DNA of 64,000 bases. Source: Micromonospora violae. GTDB lineage: Bacteria > Actinomycetota > Actinomycetes > Mycobacteriales > Micromonosporaceae. This document shows positions 8,688 through 18,111 of the stretch, in pieces. The notes under the pieces were generated by a model, which was not told the origin of the DNA, ran no database searches, and saw only the letters and a program-made list of their open reading frames with translations. The DNA lies in assembly GCF_004217135.1 (NCBI RefSeq), contig NZ_SHKK01000001.1, forward strand, positions 3,038,001 to 3,102,000, given 5' to 3'. Within the stretch, counting starts at the first letter, position 1. The number at the start of each line of letters is the position of its first letter. A program made the translations under genes and the position numbers.

Positions 8688-9958
8688 CGGTCCGCCATGG
8701 CTTCGCTCGCTCCGGTCAGGTGTGGGGCATGCTGGGGGCCGGTGGTCGTTGCCGGTGCCGCTGACGGGTTCTCGGGGAGGGGCAGCACGGCGTCGACCAG
8801 GAAGCCGCCGCCTGGCGCGGGGCCGGTCCGCAGCTCGCCGCCCAGGGTGGCGACCCGCTCGCGCATGCCGAGCTGCCCGTGCCCGGTGCCGGAGGGCCGG
8901 CCGGGGATCGGGCCGGGGCCGTTGTCGCGCACACGCACGCGCAGGGCGTCGTTGGTGTACGTCAACTCGACGTCGACCGCGGCGCCGGGGGCGTGGCGGC
9001 GCACGTTGGTCAGCGCCTCCTGGACGATCCGGTATGTGGTGAGCTGTACGCCCGGATCGAGCGGGACGATTCGGCCGGATACGAGCAGTCGTACGCCGGC
9101 GCCGGTCGAGTCGCGTGCCTCGTCGAGCAGGTCGGTGAGCTGCCGTAGGCCGGGCTGCGGGGTACGGTTCGGGCCGGTCGCGTCGGGCTCTTCGTCGTCG
9201 TGGCGCAGCACTCCGAGGAGCCGTCGCATTTCGGTGAGCGCCGCCCGGGCCGTGTCGCCGATCGCGAGGAGGCGCTTCGCTCCGTCCGGCGGCAGGCCTG
9301 GCGTGGCCAACCGGGCCGCTTCCGCCTGGACTGCGATCTTCGAGATGTGGTGGGCCACAACGTCATGGAGCTCGCGGGCGATCCGGGCGCGTTCACCTCG
9401 TGCCGCATGCGCGAGCAGGGTCTTCGCCATCGCCTCGCGGGACTCGTCGCGGGCCGTGGCCTCCGCGCGGGCACGCGCGGCGGCGCCTGCGCCGGCCGCC
9501 GCGACGGTCACCGCCGCGACGACGAGCGCGACGATCCGCCCGTCGCGGCCGCCGTCGGGCGGACCGAGGATCGCGTAGCCGACGAACGGCAGCACGAACC
9601 AGCCTGCCACGACGGCCCGGCGACACCGCCCCAGCAGCCAGAGCGCGGCGACCTCGGCGATGAGCGCCGCGATCGGTGGCCGGGGATGCAGCGCGAGCAG
9701 GAGCGACGTTGCCGCGGTCGTCATCGTGGTGGCCCATATCGGCTGGGTTGCCAGCAGCGCCACCGGTGCGGTGGCACAGAGGGCGAGGAGCAGCGCGGCC
9801 GGCAGCAGCGCGTCGGAGACCACGCCGCTCAGGACGGTTTCTCCCATCGCGGTGAACCCGAGCAGCGCCGCAGCGGCCGCTGGCAGCTCGGGCAGGCCCG
9901 TGACGCGTCCGACGAACCGTCTGGCGGCGGCCGGCCAGCGGTGGGCGTCTGCCTCCAT
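8684..9958 (-). CDS. Two-component sensor histidine kinase (HisKA_3 type)
   Basis: 424 residues. The N-terminal half has about five hydrophobic helices (for example AAAAALLGFTAMGETVL and ALIAEVAALWLLG), so the sensor is membrane-embedded with almost no extracellular part, typical of intramembrane-sensing kinases. The phospho-acceptor His is in ERARIARELHDVVAHHISK. The ATP-binding domain ends with RVRDNGPGPI and GTGHGQLGMRERV. It is co-operonic with the response regulator. Kinases of this build beside ABC exporters usually respond to membrane stress or peptide antibiotics, which is inference here. Confidence 0.93.
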   Translation of the reverse strand: MEADAHRWPAAARRFVGRVTGLPELPAAAAALLGFTAMGETVLSGVVSDALLPAALLLALCATAPVALLATQPIWATTMTTAATSLLLALHPRPPIAALIAEVAALWLLGRCRRAVVAGWFVLPFVGYAILGPPDGGRDGRIVALVVAAVTVAAAGAGAAARARAEATARDESREAMAKTLLAHAARGERARIARELHDVVAHHISKIAVQAEAARLATPGLPPDGAKRLLAIGDTARAALTEMRRLLGVLRHDDEEPDATGPNRTPQPGLRQLTDLLDEARDSTGAGVRLLVSGRIVPLDPGVQLTTYRIVQEALTNVRRHAPGAAVDVELTYTNDALRVRVRDNGPGPIPGRPSGTGHGQLGMRERVATLGGELRTGPAPGGGFLVDAVLPLPENPSAAPATTTGPQHAPHLTGASEAMADR

Positions 9959-10004
9959 GCCGCTATTCTCCCCGGAACGTCCGGTCGCCGCGTCCCCCGG
10001 TGGT

Positions 10005-10024
10005 CGTCCCCCGCGCGGGGGACG
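10005..10024. promoter_or_regulatory. Perfect 20-bp palindrome, candidate operator of the two-component system
   Basis: CGTCCCCCGCGCGGGGGACG is a perfect inverted repeat. A further half-site CGTCCCCC precedes it at 9991-9998 in direct orientation. It sits in the 155-bp spacer between the kinase gene and the divergent ABC transporter operon, where the regulator would be expected to bind. It could also form a hairpin in the transporter leader, but the likely leaderless start of that operon argues for a DNA site. Confidence 0.5.
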
Positions 10025-10100
10025 GCGTCACCGCGACGTCACCCGAAGCACTGCCCCGAAGACGGTTCCGCAGCGGGACGACTGGGCGTCGCCGGCCGCC

Positions 10101-10106
10101 TAGCGT
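10101..10106 (+). promoter_or_regulatory. Likely leaderless promoter -10 element of the ABC transporter operon
   Basis: TAGCGT ends 7 nt before ATG 10114, and there is no Shine-Dalgarno sequence. This is the spacing of a leaderless actinomycete transcript. Confidence 0.45.
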
Positions 10107-10113
10107 CGCTACC

Positions 10114-11073
10114 ATGACCGAATTTTCCCCGCGCGGCGCGGGCGTGGCGATCGAGGTGCGTGGGCTGCGCAAGCGGTACCGGTCGACGGTGGCCGTCGAT
10201 GACCTGTCGTTCACCGTCGAGCCCGGCATGGTGACCGGTTTCGTCGGGCCGAACGGCGCCGGCAAGTCCACCACGATGCGCATCATCCTCGGGCTCGACG
10301 CGGCCGACGGGGGCACCGCGCTGGTTGGCGGCCGGCCGTATCGGGCCCTCGCCCGCCCACTGCGCACGGTCGGCGCGCTCCTCGACGCCTCCGCGGTGCA
10401 CCCCGGTCGCAGCGCCCGCAACCATCTGCTCTGGCTCGCCCAGTCCAACGCGGTTCCGAGCCGCCGCGTCGACGAGGTCCTCGACCTCGCCGGACTCGCG
10501 GCGGTCGGGAAGCGGACGGTCGGTGGGTTCTCGCTCGGCATGCGGCAGCGGCTCGGTATCGCCGCCGCGCTGCTCGGGGACCCAGCGGTGGTCATCTTCG
10601 ACGAACCGATCAACGGACTGGACATCGACGGCATCCAGTGGATCCGCGGCCTGCTGCGGTCCCTGGCCGACGAGGGCCGGGCGGTTCTGATCTCCAGCCA
10701 CCTGATGGGCGAACTGGAGGACAGTGCCGATCACCTGCTGGTCATCGGCCGCGGCCGGCTCCTGGCCGACACGAGCGTCCGGGATCTGGTCGCGCGCGCA
10801 TCCGGGGATCGGGTCGCCGTGCGGACGGGCATGCGCACCGAGGCGATGACGGCCCTTGCCGACACAGGCGCGCTGACCACCATCGCCGACGGCGAGACGG
10901 TGACCGTGGCCGGGCTGCCCATCGAGCGCGTCGTCGCGCTGCTCACCCACCATGGGGTGACGTTCAGCGGGGTGTCCGCGCACCGGGCCTCTCTCGAAGA
11001 GGCGTACATGGAGCTGACCCGCGACGCGATCGAGTTCGGCGCTGTCGAGCGCGACGAGCGGGCTGCCCGATGA
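10114..11073 (+). CDS. ABC-2 transporter ATP-binding protein
   Basis: 319 residues. It powers the export complex formed with the two following permeases. Walker A is GPNGAGKST near residue 50, the ABC signature is shortened to GGFSLGMRQRLGIAAALLG, and Walker B is VVIFDEPINGLD. The C-terminal extension after residue 215 is typical of bacitracin/daunorubicin-type exporters (BcrA-like). The start is ATG 10114, preceded by a -10-like box. Its stop overlaps the next start as ATGA. Confidence 0.93.
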   Translation: MTEFSPRGAGVAIEVRGLRKRYRSTVAVDDLSFTVEPGMVTGFVGPNGAGKSTTMRIILGLDAADGGTALVGGRPYRALARPLRTVGALLDASAVHPGRSARNHLLWLAQSNAVPSRRVDEVLDLAGLAAVGKRTVGGFSLGMRQRLGIAAALLGDPAVVIFDEPINGLDIDGIQWIRGLLRSLADEGRAVLISSHLMGELEDSADHLLVIGRGRLLADTSVRDLVARASGDRVAVRTGMRTEAMTALADTGALTTIADGETVTVAGLPIERVVALLTHHGVTFSGVSAHRASLEEAYMELTRDAIEFGAVERDERAAR

Positions 11074-12686
11074 CCGCCACCGCGCACCGCGGCGCCGATT
11101 CGCTGCTGGAGGGCGGCCGTCCCGGTTTCGGCCGGCTCCTGCTGTCGGAGTGGACGAAGCTGCGTACGGTCCGCCGCTGGGCCATCGCCCTGCTGGCCGC
11201 GCCGGTGCTGGTTATCCTCGTCGGCCTCGTGACCGCCGCGAGCAGCCAACCCGGAGCCGTCGACGCACCCGTCGCCGGCCCGGACGGTGTCTGGGTGCAG
11301 GACCGGTTCCATTTCGTTCACCGCCCGTTGAGCGGGGACGGCACCGTGACGACCCGGGTCGTCTCGACAAGCCTGGAGGTCAGCCTGCCGCCAGAGGATG
11401 ACGGCGACGTGCGGGCCACCGACATCGAGCGGAGGGTGTGGTCCAAGGCCGGGCTGATGATCAAGGACGGACTGCGGCCCGGCTCGCCCTACGCCGCGGT
11501 GATGCTCACCCCCGGCCACGGCGTCCGGCTGCAGTCGAACTTCACAACCGACATCGCTGGCCCCGCTGCCGCAGCACCGACCTGGCTCAGGCTCACCCGC
11601 GCCGGCTCGACGATCAGCGCCTTCCAGTCGGCCGACGGAATCTCCTGGACGCCCGTCGGCACCGTCACCGTCGCGGACCTGCCGCAGACCGTCGAGGTCG
11701 GGCCGTTCGTCGCCTCACCGACCGTGGCCCTGCTGGCGCAGCGACAACTCGGCAGCATCCGCGTCGGCCAGTACCCGACCACGACGAGGGCGCTGTTCGA
11801 GCGGCCAACGCTGCAGCCGACCGGGACCCCGGGCACCGGGCCCGGCGAGCCGCGCGACGGCTGGCAGGACGACGAGATCGATGACTCGGCCCGTCAGCCC
11901 GGCGCACCGCCGACCCCCGACCGGTCGGGCGACAAGAGGTCCCCGTCCCCGCCGCCGGCAGCGGTCTGGGTCGGTGACCGCCTGACGCTGATCGGCGTCG
12001 GTGACATCGCGCCGCGAACGCCCGGAGAGGATGTCATCAAACAGAACCTCACCGGCGTGTACGCGGGGCTGATGGCGATCGTCGCGGTAGCGGTCCTGTT
12101 CGTCACCACCGAATACCGGCGCGGCATGCTCCGCACGACGTTCGCGGCAAGCCCCGGACGGCGTCGTGTTCTGGCGGCCAAGGCACTGGTCATCGGCGTG
12201 GTCACGTTCGTCCTCGGGCTCGTGGCCACCGTCGCCGCGCTGCTCATCACCCGGCCGATCATGCGCGACAACGGCTACCTGCCCCCCGTCTACCCGGACT
12301 GGTCGCTGACCGACCCCCCGGTGCTGCGAGCCGTCGTCGGCACCGCCGCCGTGCTGGCCGCGATCGCGGTGTTCAGCCTGGCCCTCGGCACGGTGCTGCG
12401 ACGCGCCGCGAGCGCGGTCACGATCGTCATCGTGCTCATCGTCCTGCCGCAGCTGCTCGCCAGCGGCCTGCCGCCGGCAGCCGGGCAGTGGCTGATGCGG
12501 CTCACCCCGGCCGCCGGGTTCACAATCCAGCAGACGATCCCCACCTACGAGCACGTGCCACGAATCTGCGCGCCCGAGAACGGCTGCGTCTACGACCAGC
12601 CGTGGGCCGGGTTCGGGGTCATCTGCGCCTACGCCGTGGTGACGATGGCCGTCGCACTCTGGCTGCTACGCCGTAGGGACGCGTGA
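11070..12686 (+). CDS. ABC-2 permease with a large lectin-like extracytoplasmic domain
   Basis: 538 residues. After TM1 (residues about 35-55, WAIALLAAPVLVILVGLVTA), a stretch of about 270 residues lies outside before the remaining helices (from MAIVAVAVLFVTTEY). Part of this insert (WSKAGLMIKDGLRPGSPYAA … WLRLTRAGSTISAFQSADGI … WTPVG) matches the concanavalin-A-like/DUF1349 fold found in carbohydrate-binding proteins. A Pro/Asp-rich linker follows it. ABC-2 permeases usually have only short loops here. The domain probably senses or binds an extracellular glycan or cell-wall ligand. The gene overlaps both neighbours by 4 bp, so the operon is tightly coupled. Confidence 0.88.
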   Translation: MTATAHRGADSLLEGGRPGFGRLLLSEWTKLRTVRRWAIALLAAPVLVILVGLVTAASSQPGAVDAPVAGPDGVWVQDRFHFVHRPLSGDGTVTTRVVSTSLEVSLPPEDDGDVRATDIERRVWSKAGLMIKDGLRPGSPYAAVMLTPGHGVRLQSNFTTDIAGPAAAAPTWLRLTRAGSTISAFQSADGISWTPVGTVTVADLPQTVEVGPFVASPTVALLAQRQLGSIRVGQYPTTTRALFERPTLQPTGTPGTGPGEPRDGWQDDEIDDSARQPGAPPTPDRSGDKRSPSPPPAAVWVGDRLTLIGVGDIAPRTPGEDVIKQNLTGVYAGLMAIVAVAVLFVTTEYRRGMLRTTFAASPGRRRVLAAKALVIGVVTFVLGLVATVAALLITRPIMRDNGYLPPVYPDWSLTDPPVLRAVVGTAAVLAAIAVFSLALGTVLRRAASAVTIVIVLIVLPQLLASGLPPAAGQWLMRLTPAAGFTIQQTIPTYEHVPRICAPENGCVYDQPWAGFGVICAYAVVTMAVALWLLRRRDA

Positions 12687-13477
12687 ACACGATGCACGTC
12701 ATCCACGCGGAATGGACAAAACTGCGGACCGTCGTCAGCACGCCCTGGCTGCTCTTCGCCGCCGTCGCCGTGACTGTCGGCATCAGCGCGACGGTCACGG
12801 CCACCGCCGGCAACCGCCTCTGCCCGACGCCATCCACCTGCCTGGACGACCTGCCGAAGCTCAGCCTCACCGGCGCCCAGTACGGGCAGACTCTCATCGT
12901 CGTGCTCGCCGTCCTCGTGATGAGCGAGGAGTACACCACCGGCACGATCGGCGTGTCCCTGGCGGCGGTACCGCGCCGGTGGCAGCTGTACCTGAGCAAG
13001 GCGGCCGTCGTCACCGCCATGGTGATCATCGTCGGATCGTTCGGCGCTCTCGGCTCGCTGCTCGCCGCCCGGCGGGTTCTGCCCGGCGCGGCGGTCGGCG
13101 CCGCCAACGGCGATCACCGTCTCTCGCTCGCCGACGAGCCGACACTACGCGCCGTGTACGGCACCGTGCTGTACCTCGCCCTGGTGGCACTGTTGAGCTA
13201 CGGCGTCGCCGCAGTGCTCCGCGACACCGCAGGGTCGATCGCCACGATTCTCCTCCTGCTGTACGTCGCGCCGATCCTGACCTCGTTCATCACCGATCCT
13301 CAGTGGCTGAACCGGATCGAACAGCTCTCGCCGATGTTGGCCGGCCTGAAGATCCAAGCGACGACGGCACTGGACACGCTGCCGATCGGACCGTGGCAGG
13401 GACTGGGTGTCCTCGCCGTGTGGGCGGCCGGCGCCCTCCTGGCCGGCCTGCTCTCGCTGCACCTGCGCGACGCGTGA
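12683..13477 (+). CDS. ABC-2 permease, short form
   Basis: 264 residues, six predicted membrane helices (for example TPWLLFAAVAVTVGISATV, TLIVVLAVLVMSEEY, AGSIATILLLLYVAPIL). It begins with HAEWTKLRTVVSTPW, the same EWTKLRTV motif as the preceding permease, so the two are paralogues and likely form a heterodimeric channel. The start GTG 12683 overlaps the previous stop (GTGA). It lacks the outer lectin-like domain of its partner. Confidence 0.9.
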   Translation: MNTMHVIHAEWTKLRTVVSTPWLLFAAVAVTVGISATVTATAGNRLCPTPSTCLDDLPKLSLTGAQYGQTLIVVLAVLVMSEEYTTGTIGVSLAAVPRRWQLYLSKAAVVTAMVIIVGSFGALGSLLAARRVLPGAAVGAANGDHRLSLADEPTLRAVYGTVLYLALVALLSYGVAAVLRDTAGSIATILLLLYVAPILTSFITDPQWLNRIEQLSPMLAGLKIQATTALDTLPIGPWQGLGVLAVWAAGALLAGLLSLHLRDA

Positions 13478-13708
13478 CCCGGGGCGGTAGCCGTGCGGCC
13501 CCGCTCGGGCACCGCGCATGCGTGCGCTGGGCGTGATGAGCGGTGACCTGGACGATGTCCCCCCGGCGGTTGAGCCGGTTACTCGTCGCGACCGGCTGCG
13601 AGGCCGGGTGGGGCCGAGCCCCCTTCGGGTGCCTGCCGCTGATTGTTCGTCCCGGGTCGGCCCTCGCCACGTACCTTCCGGGCGGGAGGCCGACGTGACG
13701 CGGGGGAC

Positions 13709-15430
13709 ATGGTGATGCAGCCGAGCGAGGTGTTCGTTGGCCTGCAGGCGCGTCTGGGCCGGCCGGGAACCGTGCTGCTGGACAGGCTGCGCGGGGTCCA
13801 GCGGGAGCGGGGCGGCATCACCGCGGACGTCCTGACGCGGCTCGCGGACGAATTCGGGTTGCCGGTCGCGGCGGTGGCCGGGGCGGCGTCCTTCTACGCG
13901 GACTTCACCCAGGGGTGCCGCGGTCGACGGCACGTGCGGGTGTGTGAGGGCACTTCGTGTTTCGCCAGCACCGGTGGGGAGCACGTCCGGGATCTGGAGC
14001 GGGTGCTGGGCGTACGCCGGGACACCTGCGCCTCGGACGGGTCGGTGTCGTTGCAGGCGGTGCGTTGCCTGGGGTATTGCTACGACTCACCGGCGGTGCT
14101 TGACGGTGACCGGCCGGCCACCGGCCGGGACCTCGGCGGTCTCCTCGACGGGTCGGTCGGCGCCGCAGACGGATCCGCCGCGTCGCTGCGCACCCCGCCG
14201 CCGATCCCGTACGAGAGCCGGGTCGACCCGCCGGTTGTTCTCGCCGGGCTGCTCGGCGTCGAGGGCGAGTGGGAGGTATGGCCGGCGGTGGTGACCGGCG
14301 GCTCGCCGGAGCGGGTGAACCGTGAGATCGCGGCGTCCGGACTGCGGGGTCGGGGCGGGGCCGGATTCCCGACGGCGAAGAAGTGGGCGATGGCCGCCAG
14401 TGAGCCGGGGCCGCGGTATGTGATCGCGAACGGTGACGAGGGCGATCCCGGGTCGTACTGTGACCGGTTGTTGATGGAGCAGGACCCGCACCGGGTCCTG
14501 GAAGGGCTCGCGCTCGCGGCCTTCGCGACGGGCGCACACCACGGGCTGGTGCTGGTCCGCTCGGAGTACCCGGCGGCCGTCCACCGGATGCGCGCCGCGG
14601 TGGCCGAGGCGCGGGCGGGCGGGCATCTGGGCCGGCGTATCCACGGCTCCGGGTTCGACTTCGACGTGGAGGTGGTCGAGGGCGCCGGGTCGTACGTCGC
14701 CGGGGAGGAGACGGCGTTGATGCACGCCGTCTCCGGGCTGCGCGGCGACGCCCGCCCCCGACCCCCGTACCCGACCAGCAAGGGCTTCCTCGGGCGGCCG
14801 ACGGTGTTGAACAACGTGGAGACGTTGGCCGCCGTCCCCTGGGTGGTGCGCCACGGCGGGGCCGCGTACGCCCGGCTCGGCCACCCCGACGAACCGGGCA
14901 CGAAACTGGTCTGCCTGAGCCAACTGTTCCGCCGCCCCGGCGTGTACGAAGTCGAGTACGGTGTCCCGCTACGACACCTGGTGCAGGAGCTCGGCGGTGG
15001 CCTACGTGACGGGCGCAGCCTGCGGGCGGTGCAGGTCGGCGGACCGCTCGGGGGGTTCCTCACCCCGGAGCAGCTCGACCTGCCGCTGCTGACCAGACCG
15101 CTGGCGCAGGCTGGCGTGCCGCTGGGGCACGCCAGTCTGATCGCGTTCGACGCGGCGGTGCCGGCGGCGGCGGTCCTGCGGCACGAGTGGGCGTTCGGCG
15201 CGGCGGAGAGCTGCGGTGCGTGCACCCCGTGTCGGGTCGGCACCCGCCGGGGCCTCGAACTTGCCGAGCGGATCGGCGAGCCGGGACAGGCGGCGGTACT
15301 GGCACAACAGGAGCCGCTGCTGGAGGTGCTGGACATGGCGAGCCTCTGCGCCTTCGGGCGTGGAGTTGCCGGCGCCGTCCGCAGTGTGACCCGCGCGTAC
15401 GCCGATGAACTCCCAGGGCCGGCCGCATGA
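13709..15430 (+). CDS. fdsB: NAD-dependent formate dehydrogenase, fused NuoE/NuoF-like (FdsG-FdsB) subunit
   Basis: 573 residues. It passes electrons from the catalytic subunit to NAD+ in the cytoplasm. Residues 1 to about 150 are a NuoE-like thioredoxin-fold domain with the 2Fe-2S cysteines in RVCEGTSCFA and CLGYCYD. The rest is NuoF-like: GLRGRGGAGFPTAKKW binds NADH/FMN, and SCGACTPCRVGT carries the 4Fe-4S cluster. In most Fds systems these are separate FdsG and FdsB proteins; here they are one chain. ATG 13709 is used, with ATG 13715 as an alternative. It overlaps fdsA by ATGA. Confidence 0.85.
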   Translation: MVMQPSEVFVGLQARLGRPGTVLLDRLRGVQRERGGITADVLTRLADEFGLPVAAVAGAASFYADFTQGCRGRRHVRVCEGTSCFASTGGEHVRDLERVLGVRRDTCASDGSVSLQAVRCLGYCYDSPAVLDGDRPATGRDLGGLLDGSVGAADGSAASLRTPPPIPYESRVDPPVVLAGLLGVEGEWEVWPAVVTGGSPERVNREIAASGLRGRGGAGFPTAKKWAMAASEPGPRYVIANGDEGDPGSYCDRLLMEQDPHRVLEGLALAAFATGAHHGLVLVRSEYPAAVHRMRAAVAEARAGGHLGRRIHGSGFDFDVEVVEGAGSYVAGEETALMHAVSGLRGDARPRPPYPTSKGFLGRPTVLNNVETLAAVPWVVRHGGAAYARLGHPDEPGTKLVCLSQLFRRPGVYEVEYGVPLRHLVQELGGGLRDGRSLRAVQVGGPLGGFLTPEQLDLPLLTRPLAQAGVPLGHASLIAFDAAVPAAAVLRHEWAFGAAESCGACTPCRVGTRRGLELAERIGEPGQAAVLAQQEPLLEVLDMASLCAFGRGVAGAVRSVTRAYADELPGPAA

Positions 15431-18111
15431 TCCGGTTGACGATCGACGGCAACCCCGTCGACATCTGCGACGGCAGCAGTGTGCTGGCCGCCGCGCGAGC
15501 GGCCGGGGCGACCCTGCCCGGGTTGTGCTCCGACGACCGGATCTCGCCGCAGGGCTCCTGCCGGGTATGCCTGGTCAGCGTGGACGGCGGTCACCCGGTC
15601 ACCTCATGCACCACGCCGGTGCGCGAGGGGATGGCGGTGCGCACCGACGACCCGCGGGCGGTCGGGGCGGCGCGGCTGGCGCTGGAACTGCTCGTCTCCG
15701 AGCAGCCGGCGCGGGCGTTGCAGATCCCGGCCGACCGCAGCGAACTGGTTCGCGCCTGCGCGCATTTCGGGGTCACCGGGAGCCAGTTCCACGGTGCGGG
15801 CCACGCCCGGGGTGTCGATGTGTCGCACCCGTACGTGAAGCTCGACCGTGACCTGTGCATCGCCTGCGGCCGGTGCGTGCGGATGTGCGCGGAGGTGCAG
15901 GGCACCTTTGCGTTGTCTCTGGCCGGGCGGGGATTCGACACGGTCGTGGTGGCTGGCGCCGGCGAGTCCTGGCTCGCCTCGCCGTGTGTGGGCTGCGGCG
16001 GCTGTGTCGACACCTGCCCGACCGGGGCGCTGGCCGAGCCCGGGCTGCTGGACCCGGCGCCGATTGACCGCACCACCACCACGACCTGCGGCTACTGCGG
16101 GGTCGGCTGCTCCTTGCGGGTGCACGTCCGCGACGAACACATCGCCGCGATCACACCGGTCCACGGCGCGCCGGTCAACCGCGGTCACGCCTGCGTCAAG
16201 GGCCGCTTCGCGCACGCCTTCACCCGCTCCCGCGACCGGCTCACCACTCCACTGATCCGTACGGCCGGCCGGGACTCGCCGCTGCGACCGGCCACCTGGG
16301 ACGAGGCACTCGGCGTGGTGGCGGCCCGCCTGAGCGCCATCCGCGACCGGTACGGCGGCGAGGCGATCGGGCTGATCTCGTCGGCGCGGGCCACCAACGA
16401 GGAGAACTACCTGGCCCAGAAGTTCGCCCGGACCGTCCTGCGCACGAACAACCTCGACAACTGTTCCCGGCTCTGCCACTCGCCGTCCGCGGCCGGCCTG
16501 ACCGCCTCGTTCGGCCTGGCCGGCGGAACGAACCCCTTCGACGACCTCGACCGGGCCGACTGCATCCTCGTCGCCGGGGCGAACCCGACCGAGGCGCATC
16601 CGGTCGTCGGTGCCCGGATCAAACAGCGCGTCCTCGACGGTGCCCGGCTCATCGTCATCGACCCGCGCCGCACCGACCTGGTCGGCTTCGCCGACGTCCA
16701 CGTGCAGGCCCATCCCGGATCCAACGTGGCCGTCTTCAACGGCATCGCCTGCGCCCTGATCGACGCCGGTCACGTCGATGAGGGTTTCGTCCGTCACCGG
16801 GCCAGCGGATTTCACGAGCTCACCGACGTGCTCCGCGACTATCCTCTCGACCGCGCCGCCCACCTGGCCGGAGTCGACCCGGCGACCCTGGCGGAAGCGG
16901 CCCGCCTCTACGGGAGCGCCCGGCGGCCGGCGATCGTCTACGGCCTCGGGATCACCGAACACACCCACGGCACCGACGGTGTCCGTACCCTGGCCAACCT
17001 GGCCATCCTCACCGGCGCGGTCGGCACCACCGACGGCTGTGGGGTGCTCACGCTGCGCGGGCAGAACAACGTCCAGGGCGCCTCCGACATGGGTGCCCTA
17101 CCGGACCTGCTTCCCGGCTACCAATCCGTCACCGACCCGCACATCCGCGATCGTTTCTCCCGCGCCTGGGGCGTCGAGGTGCCCGACCGGCCCGGGCTGC
17201 GCATCCTCGACATGTTCGACGCCGCCACCACCGGCCGGCTGCACGCCCTGTACGTCATCGGTGAGGACATCGCCCAGACCGACCCCGACACCCGACGCGT
17301 GCAGGCCGCGCTGGCCGCCTGCGACCTCGTCGTCTGCCACGACCTGTTCCTGTCCCGCACCGCCGAACACGCCGACGTGGTCCTGCCCGCCGTCTCCTTT
17401 CTGGAGAAGGACGGCACCTTCGTCAACTTCGAACGCCGCGTCCAGCGGGTCCACCCGGCGCTGCCACCACCCGGGCAGGCGAAGACCGACTTCGAGATCC
17501 TCCACCTCCTCGCCGCCGCCATGGACGCCGACCTCGGTTGCCCGACCCCGGCCGACGCCATGGCCGAGTGCGCCAGCCTGACCCCGACGTTCGCCGGGAT
17601 CACCCACGCCCGGCTCGACCGGGACGGGCCCCTGTACTGGCCCTGCCGGGCACCCGACCAGCCCGGGGAGGCGAGGCTCTACCTCGACCGGTTCGCCACT
17701 CCGGACGGCCGGGCCGCCCTGGCCGCCCGCCCGTACCTGCCGCCCGGTGAACAACCCGACCGGCGCTTTCCGTTCGTGCTCGTCACCGGCCGCCGGCTGG
17801 CGCACTACAACAGCGGATCGATGACCCGCCGTACGCCGAACCTGGACCTGGTTCCCCGCGAGGCCCTGGACGTGCATCCGGACGACGCGGCCCGGCTCGG
17901 TCTCGCCGACGGCGATGTGGTCGAGGTGGCCAGCCGGCGTGCCCGGGTCACCTTCCCGGTCAACGTCACCGACAGCGTCGCCCCCGGACAGGTGTTCACC
18001 ACCTTCGCCTTCCCTGACCAGCCCACCAACGCCCTCACGTCGGACTGCGCCGACACCACCACGGGATGCCCCGAGTACAAGGTCACCGCCGTCGCGTTGC
18101 GCCCCGGCTAA
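15427..18111 (+). CDS. fdsA: Formate dehydrogenase catalytic (molybdopterin) subunit
   Basis: 894 residues. Order of domains: a 2Fe-2S ferredoxin at 1 to about 75 (CSDDRISPQGSCRVC), a His/Cys-rich segment, two 4Fe-4S sites (CIACGRCVRMC and CVGCGGCVDTC), the Mo/W-bis-MGD domain beginning TCGYCGVGCSL, and a C-terminal dinucleotide-binding domain. The active-site motif NNLDNCSRLCHSPSAAGL has Cys where some enzymes use selenocysteine, with the conserved His next to it, as in FdsA and FdhF. This supports formate dehydrogenase over other family members. No fdhD/fdsC chaperone or fdsD is beside it. It overlaps the convergent P-type ATPase gene by 29 bp. Confidence 0.88.
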   Translation: MIRLTIDGNPVDICDGSSVLAAARAAGATLPGLCSDDRISPQGSCRVCLVSVDGGHPVTSCTTPVREGMAVRTDDPRAVGAARLALELLVSEQPARALQIPADRSELVRACAHFGVTGSQFHGAGHARGVDVSHPYVKLDRDLCIACGRCVRMCAEVQGTFALSLAGRGFDTVVVAGAGESWLASPCVGCGGCVDTCPTGALAEPGLLDPAPIDRTTTTTCGYCGVGCSLRVHVRDEHIAAITPVHGAPVNRGHACVKGRFAHAFTRSRDRLTTPLIRTAGRDSPLRPATWDEALGVVAARLSAIRDRYGGEAIGLISSARATNEENYLAQKFARTVLRTNNLDNCSRLCHSPSAAGLTASFGLAGGTNPFDDLDRADCILVAGANPTEAHPVVGARIKQRVLDGARLIVIDPRRTDLVGFADVHVQAHPGSNVAVFNGIACALIDAGHVDEGFVRHRASGFHELTDVLRDYPLDRAAHLAGVDPATLAEAARLYGSARRPAIVYGLGITEHTHGTDGVRTLANLAILTGAVGTTDGCGVLTLRGQNNVQGASDMGALPDLLPGYQSVTDPHIRDRFSRAWGVEVPDRPGLRILDMFDAATTGRLHALYVIGEDIAQTDPDTRRVQAALAACDLVVCHDLFLSRTAEHADVVLPAVSFLEKDGTFVNFERRVQRVHPALPPPGQAKTDFEILHLLAAAMDADLGCPTPADAMAECASLTPTFAGITHARLDRDGPLYWPCRAPDQPGEARLYLDRFATPDGRAALAARPYLPPGEQPDRRFPFVLVTGRRLAHYNSGSMTRRTPNLDLVPREALDVHPDDAARLGLADGDVVEVASRRARVTFPVNVTDSVAPGQVFTTFAFPDQPTNALTSDCADTTTGCPEYKVTAVALRPG

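Noticed and set aside
13709..18111. Complex I or hydrogenase subunits
   Set aside because: The catalytic subunit has the formate dehydrogenase CHS active-site motif and bis-MGD domains, and no NiFe-hydrogenase or membrane subunits are present.
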